From: Micromonospora sonchi
Lineage (GTDB): Bacteria > Actinomycetota > Actinomycetes > Mycobacteriales > Micromonosporaceae
Assembly: GCF_014646235.1 (NCBI RefSeq)
Contig: NZ_BMNB01000019.1
Span: forward strand, 52,469 to 116,468
Direction: 5' to 3'
Length of the DNA: 64,000 nucleotides
The translations under genes and the position numbers were made by a program. Of this stretch, positions 41,596 through 51,174 are shown piece by piece (positions within the stretch are counted from its first letter, which is position 1; each line of letters opens with the position of its first letter). Under the pieces are notes generated by a model that searched no databases, had not been told where the DNA came from, and was given only the letters and a program-made list of their open reading frames with translations.

Positions 41596-42675
41596 TCACC
41601 CTACCCGCGTACGGTAACGGTTGTCCGAGCCGGACCCCGGGATGCCGCACTCGGGCCCGCTGACCCAGGACCACCGGGTGCCGGAGTCATCGGTGAAGCG
41701 TACGACCAGTGCCGGGCGTCCCAGGAAGCGGGCGTAGTCGACGGCATCGAAGGTGACCGGCTCGCCGTGCTCGGAGCCGATCTCGGCCAGGCAGGCGCTC
41801 AACGCCATCTGGTCGCTGAGCCGCGCCAGGTCACCCGGGCCGGCCAGCCGGTCGCTCGCCGCGCTGCCCTGCGGTTCGGCGCTACCGGAGAACTTCCTGA
41901 CCGTCGGCAGAGGCTCCGCCTTCGCCAGTTGTTCAGAGGTGTAGTCGGTGCCGGTGCGCTCCGGCGGGGCGGCGATCCGGTACTGCGGGTCGGCCGCTGC
42001 GGGACGCGGTTCCTGCGCCGCCTTGGCGGAGGCCTGCTCCTGGGCATCCTGCGGCTCGTGGTCGTACGGCGCGACGCTGCTGGTGCCCTGGTCGCTCAGC
42101 GCGGTGCCGATCGCTGCCTGGTCATCGGCCTGCTGCCGAGCGACTTGCAGCGCTCCTATCCCGAACACGGCCGCAGCCGCGATCGCGACCGGGCCGGCGA
42201 GGCGGTACCTGCGGCGTCGCCGCTGACCCGGACGTGTCTGGTCGCGATCCTGAGCGGGCCGCAGCATGCGGTCCGGGCGTCGGGGTCCACCGAGCGGCTG
42301 GGCCGGCACGAGGGCCGGCCTGGCGTCGGTCGAAGTCGGTTCGGGATCGTCGACCGGTCCATCGGCGGCGTCCGTCGCGCGGTCCGCCGCTGCGGCGTCG
42401 TCGGGCGTGCTCTCCGGCGGAGCGGCAGCATCCAGTGCGGCGAGGATCCGGTCGCCGATTTCCGCCGGCATCTCCGGCGTCGGCTCACCCCAGGTGGACA
42501 GAGCGGCGCGGACCTCGGCGACGGCCGGGGCCAGCGACGCGTGGGCCTGCGCCCAGGCCGGGTCCGCCGCGACGAGGCGAGCGACCTCGGTCTCCTCCGG
42601 GGTGCCCGCCAGCGCGCCGCCGAGGTAGTCGGCGAGGAGGTCGTGGTCGACCCCGCTGAACTCCCCGGTACTCAC
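41596..42675 (-). CDS. Anti-sigma factor-like membrane protein paired with SigM
   Basis: 359 residues from GTG 42675 (AGGAGG four bases upstream), overlapping the sigM stop as GTGA. N-terminal cytoplasmic part: VDHDLLADYLGGALAGTPEE; there is no zinc His-Cys-Cys motif. A basic stretch QRRRRRYRLAGPVAIAA leads into one membrane helix (AIAAAAVFGIGALQVA), and the outside part is 150 residues ending WSWVSGPECGIPGS. Position and topology match RsmA of the mycobacterial SigM system, so it probably sequesters SigM. Confidence 0.75.
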   Translation of the reverse strand: MSTGEFSGVDHDLLADYLGGALAGTPEETEVARLVAADPAWAQAHASLAPAVAEVRAALSTWGEPTPEMPAEIGDRILAALDAAAPPESTPDDAAAADRATDAADGPVDDPEPTSTDARPALVPAQPLGGPRRPDRMLRPAQDRDQTRPGQRRRRRYRLAGPVAIAAAAVFGIGALQVARQQADDQAAIGTALSDQGTSSVAPYDHEPQDAQEQASAKAAQEPRPAAADPQYRIAAPPERTGTDYTSEQLAKAEPLPTVRKFSGSAEPQGSAASDRLAGPGDLARLSDQMALSACLAEIGSEHGEPVTFDAVDYARFLGRPALVVRFTDDSGTRWSWVSGPECGIPGSGSDNRYRTRVG

Positions 42676-43358
42676 GCTTCCTCCTGGTCGGCATCCGGTC
42701 GGGAACGGCCCGACCTCGATCGGACGGCCTGCTGGGCTCTCGGGTTCCCGCGGGTGACCGTCGGCACGTCGGACGCGTCGCCGGGCGGCTGTTCGCCACC
42801 GGTCCGCAGGTGCCCCAGCATGACCGCCAGCCGGGCCCGGCCCCGGGCGCACCGGCTCTTGACCGTTCCCTCGGGCACGCCGAGGATCCGGGCGACCTCG
42901 GCGACCGGGTACCCCTGCACGTCCACCAGGACGAGAGCGGCTCGTTGCTCGACCGGAAGTGCGGCCAGGGCGTCGCGGACGACCATCGCGGTGTCGTGGT
43001 CGCGTACCGGTGCGGCCGGCTCGACGCCGCCGGTGCCGTCGTCCCCGTCGCGGACTCCGTCGGGCAGCGGCACCGTGGGGTGGGCCTGCCGTCGTCGAAT
43101 CCGGTCGAGGCAGGCGTTCACCACGATCCGGTGGAGCCAGGTGGTGACGGCGGCGTCGCCCCGGAAGCGCCCGGCGGCACGGTGCGCGGACAACAGCGCG
43201 TCCTGGAGGGCGTCGGCCGCCTCCTCCCGGTCGGCGAGCGTACGCAGCGCCACCGCCCAGAGCCGGTCGCGGTGCCGGCGGAACAACTCAGCGAACGCGT
43301 CCCGGTCGCCAGCGACATGGGCGTGCAGCAGATCCAGGTCGCTGACCGTCTCGTCCAC
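42672..43358 (-). CDS. sigM: ECF RNA polymerase sigma factor SigM
   Basis: 228 residues from GTG 43358 (GGAG six bases upstream, VDETVSDLDLLHAHV); ATG 43415 would add 19 residues without a good ribosome site. Region 2: AELFRRHRDRLWAVALRTLA and TTWLHRIVVNACLDRIRRRQ. Region 4: LPVEQRAALVLVDVQGYPVA, EVARILGVPEGTVKSRCARG. A 50-residue disordered tail follows. It is set between the pseudokinase and anti-sigma genes, on the mviN-sigM-trxB-trxC-cwlM plan, which is why it is named SigM. Confidence 0.88.
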   Translation of the reverse strand: MDETVSDLDLLHAHVAGDRDAFAELFRRHRDRLWAVALRTLADREEAADALQDALLSAHRAAGRFRGDAAVTTWLHRIVVNACLDRIRRRQAHPTVPLPDGVRDGDDGTGGVEPAAPVRDHDTAMVVRDALAALPVEQRAALVLVDVQGYPVAEVARILGVPEGTVKSRCARGRARLAVMLGHLRTGGEQPPGDASDVPTVTRGNPRAQQAVRSRSGRSRPDADQEEA

Positions 43359-43440
43359 CGGTGCTCCGTCCGTCCGGTTCCGAGCGGCAGCACGTCCGTC
43401 GCATACGTCCATCATCGAATCCGGCGCGGGTGCCGCTCCG

Positions 43441-45042
43441 TCACGACCCCTGGACCGTGATCTCCTGGACACCGACCTTGAAGCCGTTGCCGTTCGAGGG
43501 CAGCTCGGTGATCCAGAACAGCAGGTAGCGGTACTTCTGGTCGGCGTCGAAGCCGTTGAAGGTCATGGTGGTCCCGTCGTGCTCCTCGAACGGCTGCCCG
43601 ATCCTGCTCTTCAGATACGCGGTGAGGACCTGCTCATCGCCGGCCTTGTCCGAAGGGCCGTCGATGGTGCCGGTCAGCAGCTCCGCCGAGGCACCCGGGG
43701 TGGAGAGGTTGACCTGCACGGACTTGACGGTGTGCTCACCGCCGAGGTCGATCCAGACACCCATGCCCCGCTTGAGGCCGCCGAAGTTGCTACGCGGGTA
43801 GGTCTCCGTCGACCAGCCCTCGTCCCGGTCGCCGTCGAAGACCTTCTCGGCGTCGCGGACCTCGCTGCGGTTGCGGCTGTCGGGGTCGATGATCCGGGCG
43901 TTGCTGATCTTCAGGTTCCGGATCTTGGGCGTCGGCGGTTCCTCGCTCACCGGCGCGCTGGTGCTGGGGGCGGCGACCGGGTCGGTCTGCGGATCATCGT
44001 CGTTGTCGCCCAGCGTGCTGATGCCGATGAGCAGGCCGATCAGGGCGACCGCCAGCAGGCCGGCGATGCCCAGGGCGACCTTGCGCCCACCCGCGGCGGC
44101 CAGCGGCGAGGGCTCCTCGCCGGGCTCGGCGGCGAAGCGCAGCGGGCCGCTGTTGTCGAGGTAGTCGTCCTCGGCGGGCACGTCGAGCCGGGCCAGTTCC
44201 GCCGCCAGGACGTCCGACGAGGGCGGCGCGACGTTGGTGTCGAGCAGATCCATCGTGAGATCGTCGAGGTAGGCCGGCACGCCGGCCCGGACCTGACGCG
44301 GGGCCGCCAGGACGCCGTTCGCGTCGCGTACCGCGTCGGCGATGGCCGCCCGGCCGTGCCCGGCGGTGGCGCCCCGTAGTGGTGCCTCGGTGTGTGGCCA
44401 GTGCCCGGTCAGGGCGTAGTAGAGGACCCCGCCGACCGCCCGGACGTCGGTCTCCTGACTGTCGGCACCGTCGGTGCGGGCGTCCGCCAGCACGACCCGG
44501 CCGTCGTCGCTGATCATCACCGTGCCCGGGTGCACGTTGCCGTGCACCATGCCGGTGGCGTGCACGGCGGCCAGCGCACTGGCGATCGCGTTGCCGACGG
44601 CCGTCGCCCGCCACGTGTCCAACGGGCCGTCCGCGACGAGGTCCCGCAGCGATCGTCCGTCGACCCACTCGCGCACCACGTAGGCGCGCTCGGCCTCGTC
44701 GATCGCGTCGTAGACGCCGGCGAGGTTTGGATGGACGACCCGACTGGCCGCGACGGCGGCCTGGAGCATTTCGGTGGCGGAGTCACCGCCCGGGTACCGC
44801 ATGACCACCGCGACGGGCCGACGCAGCACGACATCGACGCCACGCCAGACCAGCCGACCCGCGCTGTCGTTGTTGATGTGCTGGACGAGTTCGTACCGTT
44901 CGGCGAGGATCTCACCGGTCTGCGGAGCACCGAAGGTCATGACCGGCGGAGTGCTTTCGTCCGCGTCCTGACCCTCGCCGACCTGGGTCACCCGTCCTCC
45001 CTCGGTGATCGTGTCGATCGATTGACCCGAGTTGCTGGGCAT
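43441..45042 (-). CDS. Membrane pseudokinase with C-terminal discoidin-like domain
   Basis: 533 residues from ATG 45042. Kinase-like fold (residues 45-285): LAERYELVQHINNDSAGRL, then VRRPVAVVMRYP in which the VAIK lysine is Met-Arg; the catalytic loop is GMVHGNVHPGTVMI (HGN in place of HRD) and the metal motif is VVLADARTDG (no DFG). It is therefore inactive as a kinase. One membrane helix KVALGIAGLLAVALIGLLIGI near residue 325 separates it from an outside F5/8-type (discoidin) domain: DAEKVFDGDRDEGWSTETYP, GVWIDLGGEHTVKSVQVNLS. In mycobacteria such a pseudokinase is fused to MviN and binds FhaA; here it is a separate gene beside murJ. Confidence 0.83.
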   Translation of the reverse strand: MPSNSGQSIDTITEGGRVTQVGEGQDADESTPPVMTFGAPQTGEILAERYELVQHINNDSAGRLVWRGVDVVLRRPVAVVMRYPGGDSATEMLQAAVAASRVVHPNLAGVYDAIDEAERAYVVREWVDGRSLRDLVADGPLDTWRATAVGNAIASALAAVHATGMVHGNVHPGTVMISDDGRVVLADARTDGADSQETDVRAVGGVLYYALTGHWPHTEAPLRGATAGHGRAAIADAVRDANGVLAAPRQVRAGVPAYLDDLTMDLLDTNVAPPSSDVLAAELARLDVPAEDDYLDNSGPLRFAAEPGEEPSPLAAAGGRKVALGIAGLLAVALIGLLIGISTLGDNDDDPQTDPVAAPSTSAPVSEEPPTPKIRNLKISNARIIDPDSRNRSEVRDAEKVFDGDRDEGWSTETYPRSNFGGLKRGMGVWIDLGGEHTVKSVQVNLSTPGASAELLTGTIDGPSDKAGDEQVLTAYLKSRIGQPFEEHDGTTMTFNGFDADQKYRYLLFWITELPSNGNGFKVGVQEITVQGS

Positions 45043-45476
45043 CTGATTCCCGCTCCGCCTTCGTGTCGCACCGGGGGCGACCCGGTCCCGGCACGGCGCG
45101 CGCCGGTGCCTGTCGTCCCGTCGAGAGCGACCTTACCCGGGTTCGCCGTCTCACCGACATGTCATCTTCCCGCCGCCACCGCTGGGAAGCTCACGCCTCG
45201 GGCGTGCTCGTCCTGTTACGACCACTGTCAACCCCGTTGCTGGCACATGTACCAGTCAATCTAGAGGCTGCCCACAATCGGCCTCCGCACGGGCGGTGCG
45301 GGGACGTGCGGTGCGATCGCCACGCCCGCGGGTTCCCGTCGAACGGCTGACCATGCTCGGACTTCCGGTTGGTTATCCACAGGCCGATCCGGCAGGTGAG
45401 CGGCGACGCGCCCGGTTATCCACAGGTCGGTCCACAGGGTGGTGATCCGCGATCACGCTGGGTGAATCGGTAAAGA
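45043..45476. other. Intergenic gap with DnaA boxes
   Basis: 434 bp between the murJ stop and the pseudokinase start. No gene is supported. The pseudokinase promoter should lie here. DnaA boxes sit near the murJ end. Confidence 0.5.
45373..45424 (+). promoter_or_regulatory. Two perfect DnaA boxes behind murJ
   Basis: TTATCCACA at 45373-45381 and 45416-45424, followed by GGTCCACAG. They are in the same orientation and 43 bp apart. They are 23 kb from oriC. Confidence 0.7.
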
Positions 45477-47222
45477 TCAACGACCGAGCCGGCGGCGAAC
45501 CATGCCGACCACCTCGGTGATCTCCGAGATCCGCAACACCACGGCCAGGCCGAGGTAGCTGCCGCCGATCACCGCTCCACCCACCACCAACTGCACGACC
45601 GCCTCCAGACGGGTCGGCGTGTCGGCGCCGGGGAGCATGGCCACGACCAGCAGGCCGGCCACGGCGGCCCCGAGCGCGGCGAGGGCCACCCGGCCGAGCG
45701 TACGCAGGATCGCGCCCAGCCCGATCCGGCCCACCCGGGGCCGCAGCAGCCAGGCGGAGGCGATGGCGGCGGCCAGGTACGAGACCGTGTTGCCGATCAT
45801 CATCCCGGCCCCGGCGAAACTCGCCGAGAAGAGCAGGAAGAGCACGACCTGTACGCCGACCCGCAGCGCGACCACCGGAATGTTGATCAGTGCCGGGGTG
45901 CGGGTGTCCGGCAGCGCGTAGAAGGCGAAGGTGAACAGCTGGCTGATCGCGAACGGGACCAGTCCGATCGCGGCGACCAGCAGCACGGTCGACGTGGCCA
46001 CCGCGTTGTCCGCGGTGAAGGCTCCGTAACGGAAGACCACCACCGAGATCGGGGCGGCCAGCACCGCGTAGCAGACCGCGATCGGTGCGAGCACCGCGCT
46101 GACGGTCCGGGTGCCCCGGCTCAGATCGCTGGTGAAGTCCTGGAACCGGGCATCGGCCGCGGCGGCGCTCATCCGTGGCATCAGCGCGGTGATGATCGAG
46201 ACGGCGATGATGCCGTGCGCCATCATCAGCAACAGGAACACGTTGTTGTAGATCAGGAGACCGGCGTTGTCCTCGCCGGCCGCGCGGGTCAGCAGGTTGA
46301 CCACCACGAAGAGACCGAGCTGGTTGACCGCCACGTAGCAGAACATCCAGCCGCCGAGCTGGCTCAACTCGCGCAGCCCCAGCGCCCGGAAGTCGAACCG
46401 TGGCTTCCACCGGAACCCGACCTTGCGTAGCGCCGGCAGCAGACCGGCGGCCTGGACCGCCACGCCGAGCAGCGTGCCGCCACCGATCAGGAGAATCTGG
46501 TTCAGCCCCACGTCGACGGGCTGGCGCGCCTGGGCACCGAAAACGAGGATGTAGGTGCCGAAGGTCGCGATGGCGACCAGGTTGTTCAGGATGGGTGCCC
46601 ACATCGGTGCCGCGAAGTGGCCCCGCGTGTTCAGGATGGCCGCGATCAGCGCGCTGATGCCGGTGAAGAAGAGCATCGGCAGCATCAGGTACGACAGCTT
46701 GGTGACCAGGCCGGTGTAGTTGGCGTCCTTGCCACTGGCGTAGAGGCTCGTGAGCACCGGTGCCGCGATCACGGCGATCAGCACGGTCACGGCGAGCGCG
46801 ACCACCGCCAGGGTCAACAGACGCTGGGCGTACGCCTGCCCCCGGTCCGAGTCCAACTTGCCACGGCGGACCAGCACCGGGATCAGCACGCTCGTCAGGA
46901 TGCCCCCGAGCAGGAACTCGTACACCTGTTGCGGCAGGAACATGGCAGTGGTGAAGACGTTGCCGATCAGGTTGCCGAGGGCCGCACCGATCATGAGATT
47001 TCGGAGGAAACCCGTACCCCGGCTGACCAGGCTGCCGATCGCCATGACCGCGCTGTTGGCCGCGGCGCTGCTCTCCGCCACCTGCTCCTGGGGCGGCGCG
47101 ACGGACTCGGCCGCCGGTTGGTTCAGCGGCTCGGCGGAGATGAACGTCGCGCCGTCACCGGGCCGGCCGCCGGGCGCGCCGCCCTGTTGGGCGTTCGCGC
47201 TGCGGTAGAGCCCGCCGCTCAT
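45477..47222 (-). CDS. murJ: Lipid II flippase MurJ (MviN)
   Basis: 581 residues from ATG 47222 (GGAGG five bases upstream); a 48-codon longer frame is rejected. About 60 disordered residues precede the MVIN core: AVMAIGSLVSRGTGFLRNLM, FLPQQVYEFLLGGILTSVLI, and at least 13 hydrophobic helices to VGGAVIGGSYLGLAVVLRIS. It exports lipid II across the membrane for wall synthesis. It lacks the C-terminal pseudokinase of the mycobacterial protein; that part is encoded next door. Confidence 0.95.
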   Translation of the reverse strand: MSGGLYRSANAQQGGAPGGRPGDGATFISAEPLNQPAAESVAPPQEQVAESSAAANSAVMAIGSLVSRGTGFLRNLMIGAALGNLIGNVFTTAMFLPQQVYEFLLGGILTSVLIPVLVRRGKLDSDRGQAYAQRLLTLAVVALAVTVLIAVIAAPVLTSLYASGKDANYTGLVTKLSYLMLPMLFFTGISALIAAILNTRGHFAAPMWAPILNNLVAIATFGTYILVFGAQARQPVDVGLNQILLIGGGTLLGVAVQAAGLLPALRKVGFRWKPRFDFRALGLRELSQLGGWMFCYVAVNQLGLFVVVNLLTRAAGEDNAGLLIYNNVFLLLMMAHGIIAVSIITALMPRMSAAAADARFQDFTSDLSRGTRTVSAVLAPIAVCYAVLAAPISVVVFRYGAFTADNAVATSTVLLVAAIGLVPFAISQLFTFAFYALPDTRTPALINIPVVALRVGVQVVLFLLFSASFAGAGMMIGNTVSYLAAAIASAWLLRPRVGRIGLGAILRTLGRVALAALGAAVAGLLVVAMLPGADTPTRLEAVVQLVVGGAVIGGSYLGLAVVLRISEITEVVGMVRRRLGR

Positions 47223-47347
47223 CTGTGCCTCCAAGGGGTACGCGGAGCCGGCACCGGCCCGCACGCCACAGACCTTAGTCAACCCGGGTTCCGTATACCG
47301 CGCCCGGCGGAGGAGATGCCGGTCAGGACCGATAGGCTGGCGCTCCC

Positions 47348-48808
47348 ATGTCCGAAGCCGCTGCATCCCACGCCATCGACCGCCGCGAACTCACCTCGGC
47401 GCAGCGTAACGCCGTCGCCGAACTGCTCCGGGTCTCCCCGGTCGCCGACGAGTTGGGCCGCCGGTTCGCCGCCGCTGGTCACGAGCTGCACCTCGTGGGC
47501 GGTTCGGTCCGCGACGCCCTGCTCGGCCGGCTCGGCGAGGACCTCGACTTCTGCACCGACGCGCACCCGGACCAGACGCTGGACGTCGTGCGCGGCTGGG
47601 CCGAGGCGATCTGGGAGACCGGCCGCGAGTTCGGCACCATCGGCTGCCAGCGAGACGGGCTGCGGCTGGAGATCACCACCTTCCGCGCCGAGTCGTACGA
47701 CCAGGTCACCCGCAATCCCCTGGTCGAGTACGGCACCAGCCTGGTCGAGGATCTGCGGCGGCGGGACTTCACCGTCAACGCGATGGCGGTGAGCCTGCCC
47801 GAGCACCGCTTCACCGATCCGTACGGCGGTCTGGCCGACCTGGCCGCGAAGGTGGTGCGTACCCCGGGCACGCCCGCCGAATCGTTCGGCGACGACCCGC
47901 TGCGGATGCTGCGGGCGGCCCGCTTCGCCGCGCAGCTGCGCTTCTCGGTGCATCCGGACGTACGCGCGGCGATGAGCCGGATGGCGCCGGACCTGGACCG
48001 GATCACCGCCGAGCGGATCCGCGACGAGTTCACCAAGCTGCTCTGCGGCGCGGATCCGATCGCCGGGCTGCGGCTGCTGGTGGACACCGGGCTGGCCGAC
48101 CGTTTCCTGCCCGAGTTGACCGGGCTCAAGCTGGAGATCGACGAGCACGCCCAGCACAAGGACGTCTACGAGCACACCCTCACGGTGGTGCGCAACGCGA
48201 TCTCGTACGAGGAGGACGGGCCGGACTTCATCCTCCGGATGGCCGCCCTGATGCACGACGTCGGAAAGCCGGCCACCAAGGCGGTGGGCCCCGACGGGCG
48301 GGTCAGCTTCCACCACCACGAGGTGGTTGGTGCCCGGTTGACCAAGGCACGGATGAAGGCGCTGCGTTACCCGAAGGACGTGACGAGCAAGGTCACCGGG
48401 TTGGTCGCGCTGCACCTGCGCTTCTACGGCTACGGCCGGGGCGAGTGGACCGACTCGGCGGTGCGCCGGTACGTCACCGACGCCGGCGACCTGCTGTCCC
48501 AGCTGCACAAGTTGACCCGCTCGGACTGCACCACCCGCAACCGTCGCAAGGCGGCGCAGTTGGCGGCGGACTACGACGCCCTGGAGGAGCGGATCGCCCG
48601 GATCGCCGCCGAGGAGGATCTGGCCCGGGTCCGACCTGACCTCGACGGGAACGCGATCATGGAGCTGCTCGGCGTACCACCGGGACCGATCGTCGGGCGG
48701 GCCTGGAAGCACCTGAAGGACCTGCGCTTGGAGCGCGGGCCCCTGGATCGCGACACCGCCGAGGCCGAACTGCTGCGCTGGGCCCGCGACGAGGGCATCC
48801 TCGGCTGA
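47348..48808 (+). CDS. CCA tRNA nucleotidyltransferase/poly(A) polymerase family (PcnA-like)
   Basis: 486 residues. Nucleotidyltransferase head: LHLVGGSVRDALLGRLGEDL with the carboxylate pair in EDLDFCTDA, then RRDFTVNAMAVSLPEHRFTD and GDDPLRMLRAARFAAQLRF. An HD hydrolase domain follows (HKDVYEHTLTVVRNA, MAALMHDVGKPATK, FHHHEVVG). Actinomycetes use this form to add CCA, needed here because tRNA-Ile lacks an encoded CCA. It diverges from murJ over 125 bp. Confidence 0.93.
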   Translation: MSEAAASHAIDRRELTSAQRNAVAELLRVSPVADELGRRFAAAGHELHLVGGSVRDALLGRLGEDLDFCTDAHPDQTLDVVRGWAEAIWETGREFGTIGCQRDGLRLEITTFRAESYDQVTRNPLVEYGTSLVEDLRRRDFTVNAMAVSLPEHRFTDPYGGLADLAAKVVRTPGTPAESFGDDPLRMLRAARFAAQLRFSVHPDVRAAMSRMAPDLDRITAERIRDEFTKLLCGADPIAGLRLLVDTGLADRFLPELTGLKLEIDEHAQHKDVYEHTLTVVRNAISYEEDGPDFILRMAALMHDVGKPATKAVGPDGRVSFHHHEVVGARLTKARMKALRYPKDVTSKVTGLVALHLRFYGYGRGEWTDSAVRRYVTDAGDLLSQLHKLTRSDCTTRNRRKAAQLAADYDALEERIARIAAEEDLARVRPDLDGNAIMELLGVPPGPIVGRAWKHLKDLRLERGPLDRDTAEAELLRWARDEGILG

Positions 48809-49022
48809 GGGACGCCGTCCGCTCCCGCCATCGATGATCATTCGGTGCGGGCCGCTACGCCGAAACGCCAACGTATCGACCAAAAGGTTGACGCGGCTCG
48901 TTGCGAGAATCCGCCATGATGTGTGCACGTCCGCTCGCGCGTTCAACTGTCGAAGCGGGACGATCCACTATCCGTCCGACCGCGTGCGAAGCGTGGTCGA
49001 TGACGAGCGGGGAGATTATCTA

Positions 49023-51152
49023 GTGAAACGCCGTGGCGTATTGCGCCGCACGGCGGTGGCGGGGCTCGCTCTCGCCACTGCCTCGTCCATCCTCACCGTC
49101 GCCTCCGGTGCGGCAGCCGCCGAACCTTCGTCGGAGCGATCGCACCTCAAGGTTCGTGGCGGCGAGAGCGCCAGCAGGGTGGTGCCGGGCCGCTACATCG
49201 TCGTCCTCAAGGACCAGCGGGCCAGCTTCAGCAGCGTCCGGGGCGCCGCCTCGGCACTCACCCGCGCCAACGGTGGCACCGTCGGGCAGGTGTTCGGTAA
49301 CGCGCTCAGCGGCTTCTCGGTCGCCATGAACCAGCAGCAGGCGAAGAAGCTCGCGGCGAACCCCGCCGTGGCGTCCGTCGAGCCGGTTCGGCAGTTCACG
49401 GCCAGCGGTACGCAGAGCAGTCCGCCGTCCTGGGGTCTGGACCGGATCGACCAGGCTTCGGCCAAGCTGAACAAGTCCTACAAGTACCCGAACACCGGCA
49501 GCAAGGTGACCGCGTACATCGTGGACACCGGCATCAACCTCAAGCACCAGGACTTCGGCGGCCGAGCGAGCTTCGGCTTCGACGCGTTCGCACCCCCGCC
49601 CCCGCCCCCGCCCCCGCCCCCGCCTCCGACGACGCCCCCGCCCACTCCGACGCCCCAGCCCACCGCCACTCCGGATCCCACGGAGCCCGGTGCTTCCGAA
49701 AGCGTCCAGACCAACGCGAACGGGGACTGCAACGGTCACGGCACGCACGTGGCCGGCACCATCGGCGGCACCAAGTACGGCGTGGCCAAGGGCGTCAAGC
49801 TCGTCGACGTACGAGTGCTCGACTGCAATGGCGGCGGCGACACCGAGACGGTCCTCGCCGGCATCGACTGGGTGACCGCGAACGCGAAGAAGCCGGCCGT
49901 GGTCAACGTGAGCCTTGGCGGGCCCGCGGACTCGGTGATCGACGCGGCCGTGAAGCGCTCCATCAACTCCGGCCTCACCTACGCGATCGCCGCCGGCAAC
50001 GGGTCCAGGGACGCCTGCAAGGTGTCGCCGGCCCGGGTCCCGGACGCGATCACGGTGGGTGCCACCGACCGGGCCGACATCCGTGCCTACTTCTCGAACT
50101 ACGGCAAGTGCCTGGACGTGTTCGCCCCAGGGGTGGGCATCGTGTCGGCACGGCACAACAGCAACACCGCCACCGCCTCGATGAGCGGCACCTCGATGGC
50201 CGCTCCGCACGTGGCCGGTGCCGCTGCGCTGCTGCTGCACAGCAACCCGACGTGGAAGCCGAAGCAGGTCCGCGACCGGATTGTCACCACCGGCATCGCC
50301 GGCGCGGTCTACGACCCGAAGGGCTCGATGGACCGACTGCTGACCGTCGGCTCGGTCACCCAGGCCCGCTCGGCGTACGGCTTCAAGGCCAAGTCCAACG
50401 GCAAGTTCGTCACCGCTGCCAGCACCAAGAAGGCGCTGATCAACAACGGCAAGAGCCTGGGCAAGGCGCAGCGGTACGACTTCGTCAACGCCGGCAGCGG
50501 CCTGGTCGCGTTGCGTTCCAAGAGCACCGGCCGGTACGTGGTCGCGCCGAGCAAGGGCAAGAAGCCGCTGATCGCCAGCCACAAGAAGCTCGTCACCGCC
50601 GGGAAGTTCCAGATCATCAACCACGCCGACGGTACGGTCAGCCTGAAGGCCAAGATCAACGGCAAGTACATCACCGCGCCGAAGTCTGGTAAGTCGTCGC
50701 TCAAGGCGAGCGCGAAGAGCGTCGGCACGTCGCAGAAGTTCACCATCGACGCGCCGCCTCCGGTGGTCAGCATCAAGTCGCTGGCCAGCGGCAAGTACGT
50801 CGTGGCCGGCAGCAAGCCGCTGGTCGCCAGCAGCAAGTCGGTCACCAAGGCGACGAAGTTCGAGTTCGTCTACCGCGGTAACGGCTGGTATAGCTTGAAA
50901 GCCCTGGCCAACGGCAAGTACGTGACCACGCCGAGCAATGGCAAGAAGGCCCTGATCGCCAGCAAGAAGTCGGTCGGCTTCTGGGAGCAGTTCCACCTCT
51001 TGGAGGGCTTCGACGACGGCTCGATCACGGTGCTGGGCGGCGACTACAAGATGGTTTCCGCCGGCTCAAACGGCACCAAGCAGCTGATCGCAAACAAGCA
51101 CCCTGACTCGAAACCGGGCAAGGGCGAGAAGTTCCTCTTCTCCGCCGCCTGA
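49023..51152 (+). CDS. Secreted S8 family subtilisin-like protease with polyproline insert and fascin-like repeats
   Basis: 709 residues from GTG 49023 (GGGGAG nine bases upstream). Twin-Arg-like signal peptide VKRRGVLRRTAVAGLALATA, cut after AAAA near residue 33. I9 propeptide: RYIVVLKDQRASFSSVRGAA. Catalytic triad: VDTGIN (Asp168), NGHGTHVAGTIGG (His242), GTSMAAPHVAGAA (Ser391). Between Asp and His lies a 40-residue insert with 12 prolines in a row and a Pro/Thr tail (190-228), absent from typical subtilases. The C-terminal 230 residues are about six Lys/Ser-rich fascin-type beta-trefoil units (SLKALANGKYVTTPSNGKKA). Probably an extracellular protease bound to a polymer. Confidence 0.9.
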   Translation: MKRRGVLRRTAVAGLALATASSILTVASGAAAAEPSSERSHLKVRGGESASRVVPGRYIVVLKDQRASFSSVRGAASALTRANGGTVGQVFGNALSGFSVAMNQQQAKKLAANPAVASVEPVRQFTASGTQSSPPSWGLDRIDQASAKLNKSYKYPNTGSKVTAYIVDTGINLKHQDFGGRASFGFDAFAPPPPPPPPPPPPTTPPPTPTPQPTATPDPTEPGASESVQTNANGDCNGHGTHVAGTIGGTKYGVAKGVKLVDVRVLDCNGGGDTETVLAGIDWVTANAKKPAVVNVSLGGPADSVIDAAVKRSINSGLTYAIAAGNGSRDACKVSPARVPDAITVGATDRADIRAYFSNYGKCLDVFAPGVGIVSARHNSNTATASMSGTSMAAPHVAGAAALLLHSNPTWKPKQVRDRIVTTGIAGAVYDPKGSMDRLLTVGSVTQARSAYGFKAKSNGKFVTAASTKKALINNGKSLGKAQRYDFVNAGSGLVALRSKSTGRYVVAPSKGKKPLIASHKKLVTAGKFQIINHADGTVSLKAKINGKYITAPKSGKSSLKASAKSVGTSQKFTIDAPPPVVSIKSLASGKYVVAGSKPLVASSKSVTKATKFEFVYRGNGWYSLKALANGKYVTTPSNGKKALIASKKSVGFWEQFHLLEGFDDGSITVLGGDYKMVSAGSNGTKQLIANKHPDSKPGKGEKFLFSAA

Positions 51153-51174
51153 CGGGTTCATCGCATGCAACATC

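Noticed and set aside
43441..45042. Active Ser/Thr protein kinase
   Set aside because: Lacks the VAIK Lys, HRD Asp and DFG Asp; called a pseudokinase instead.
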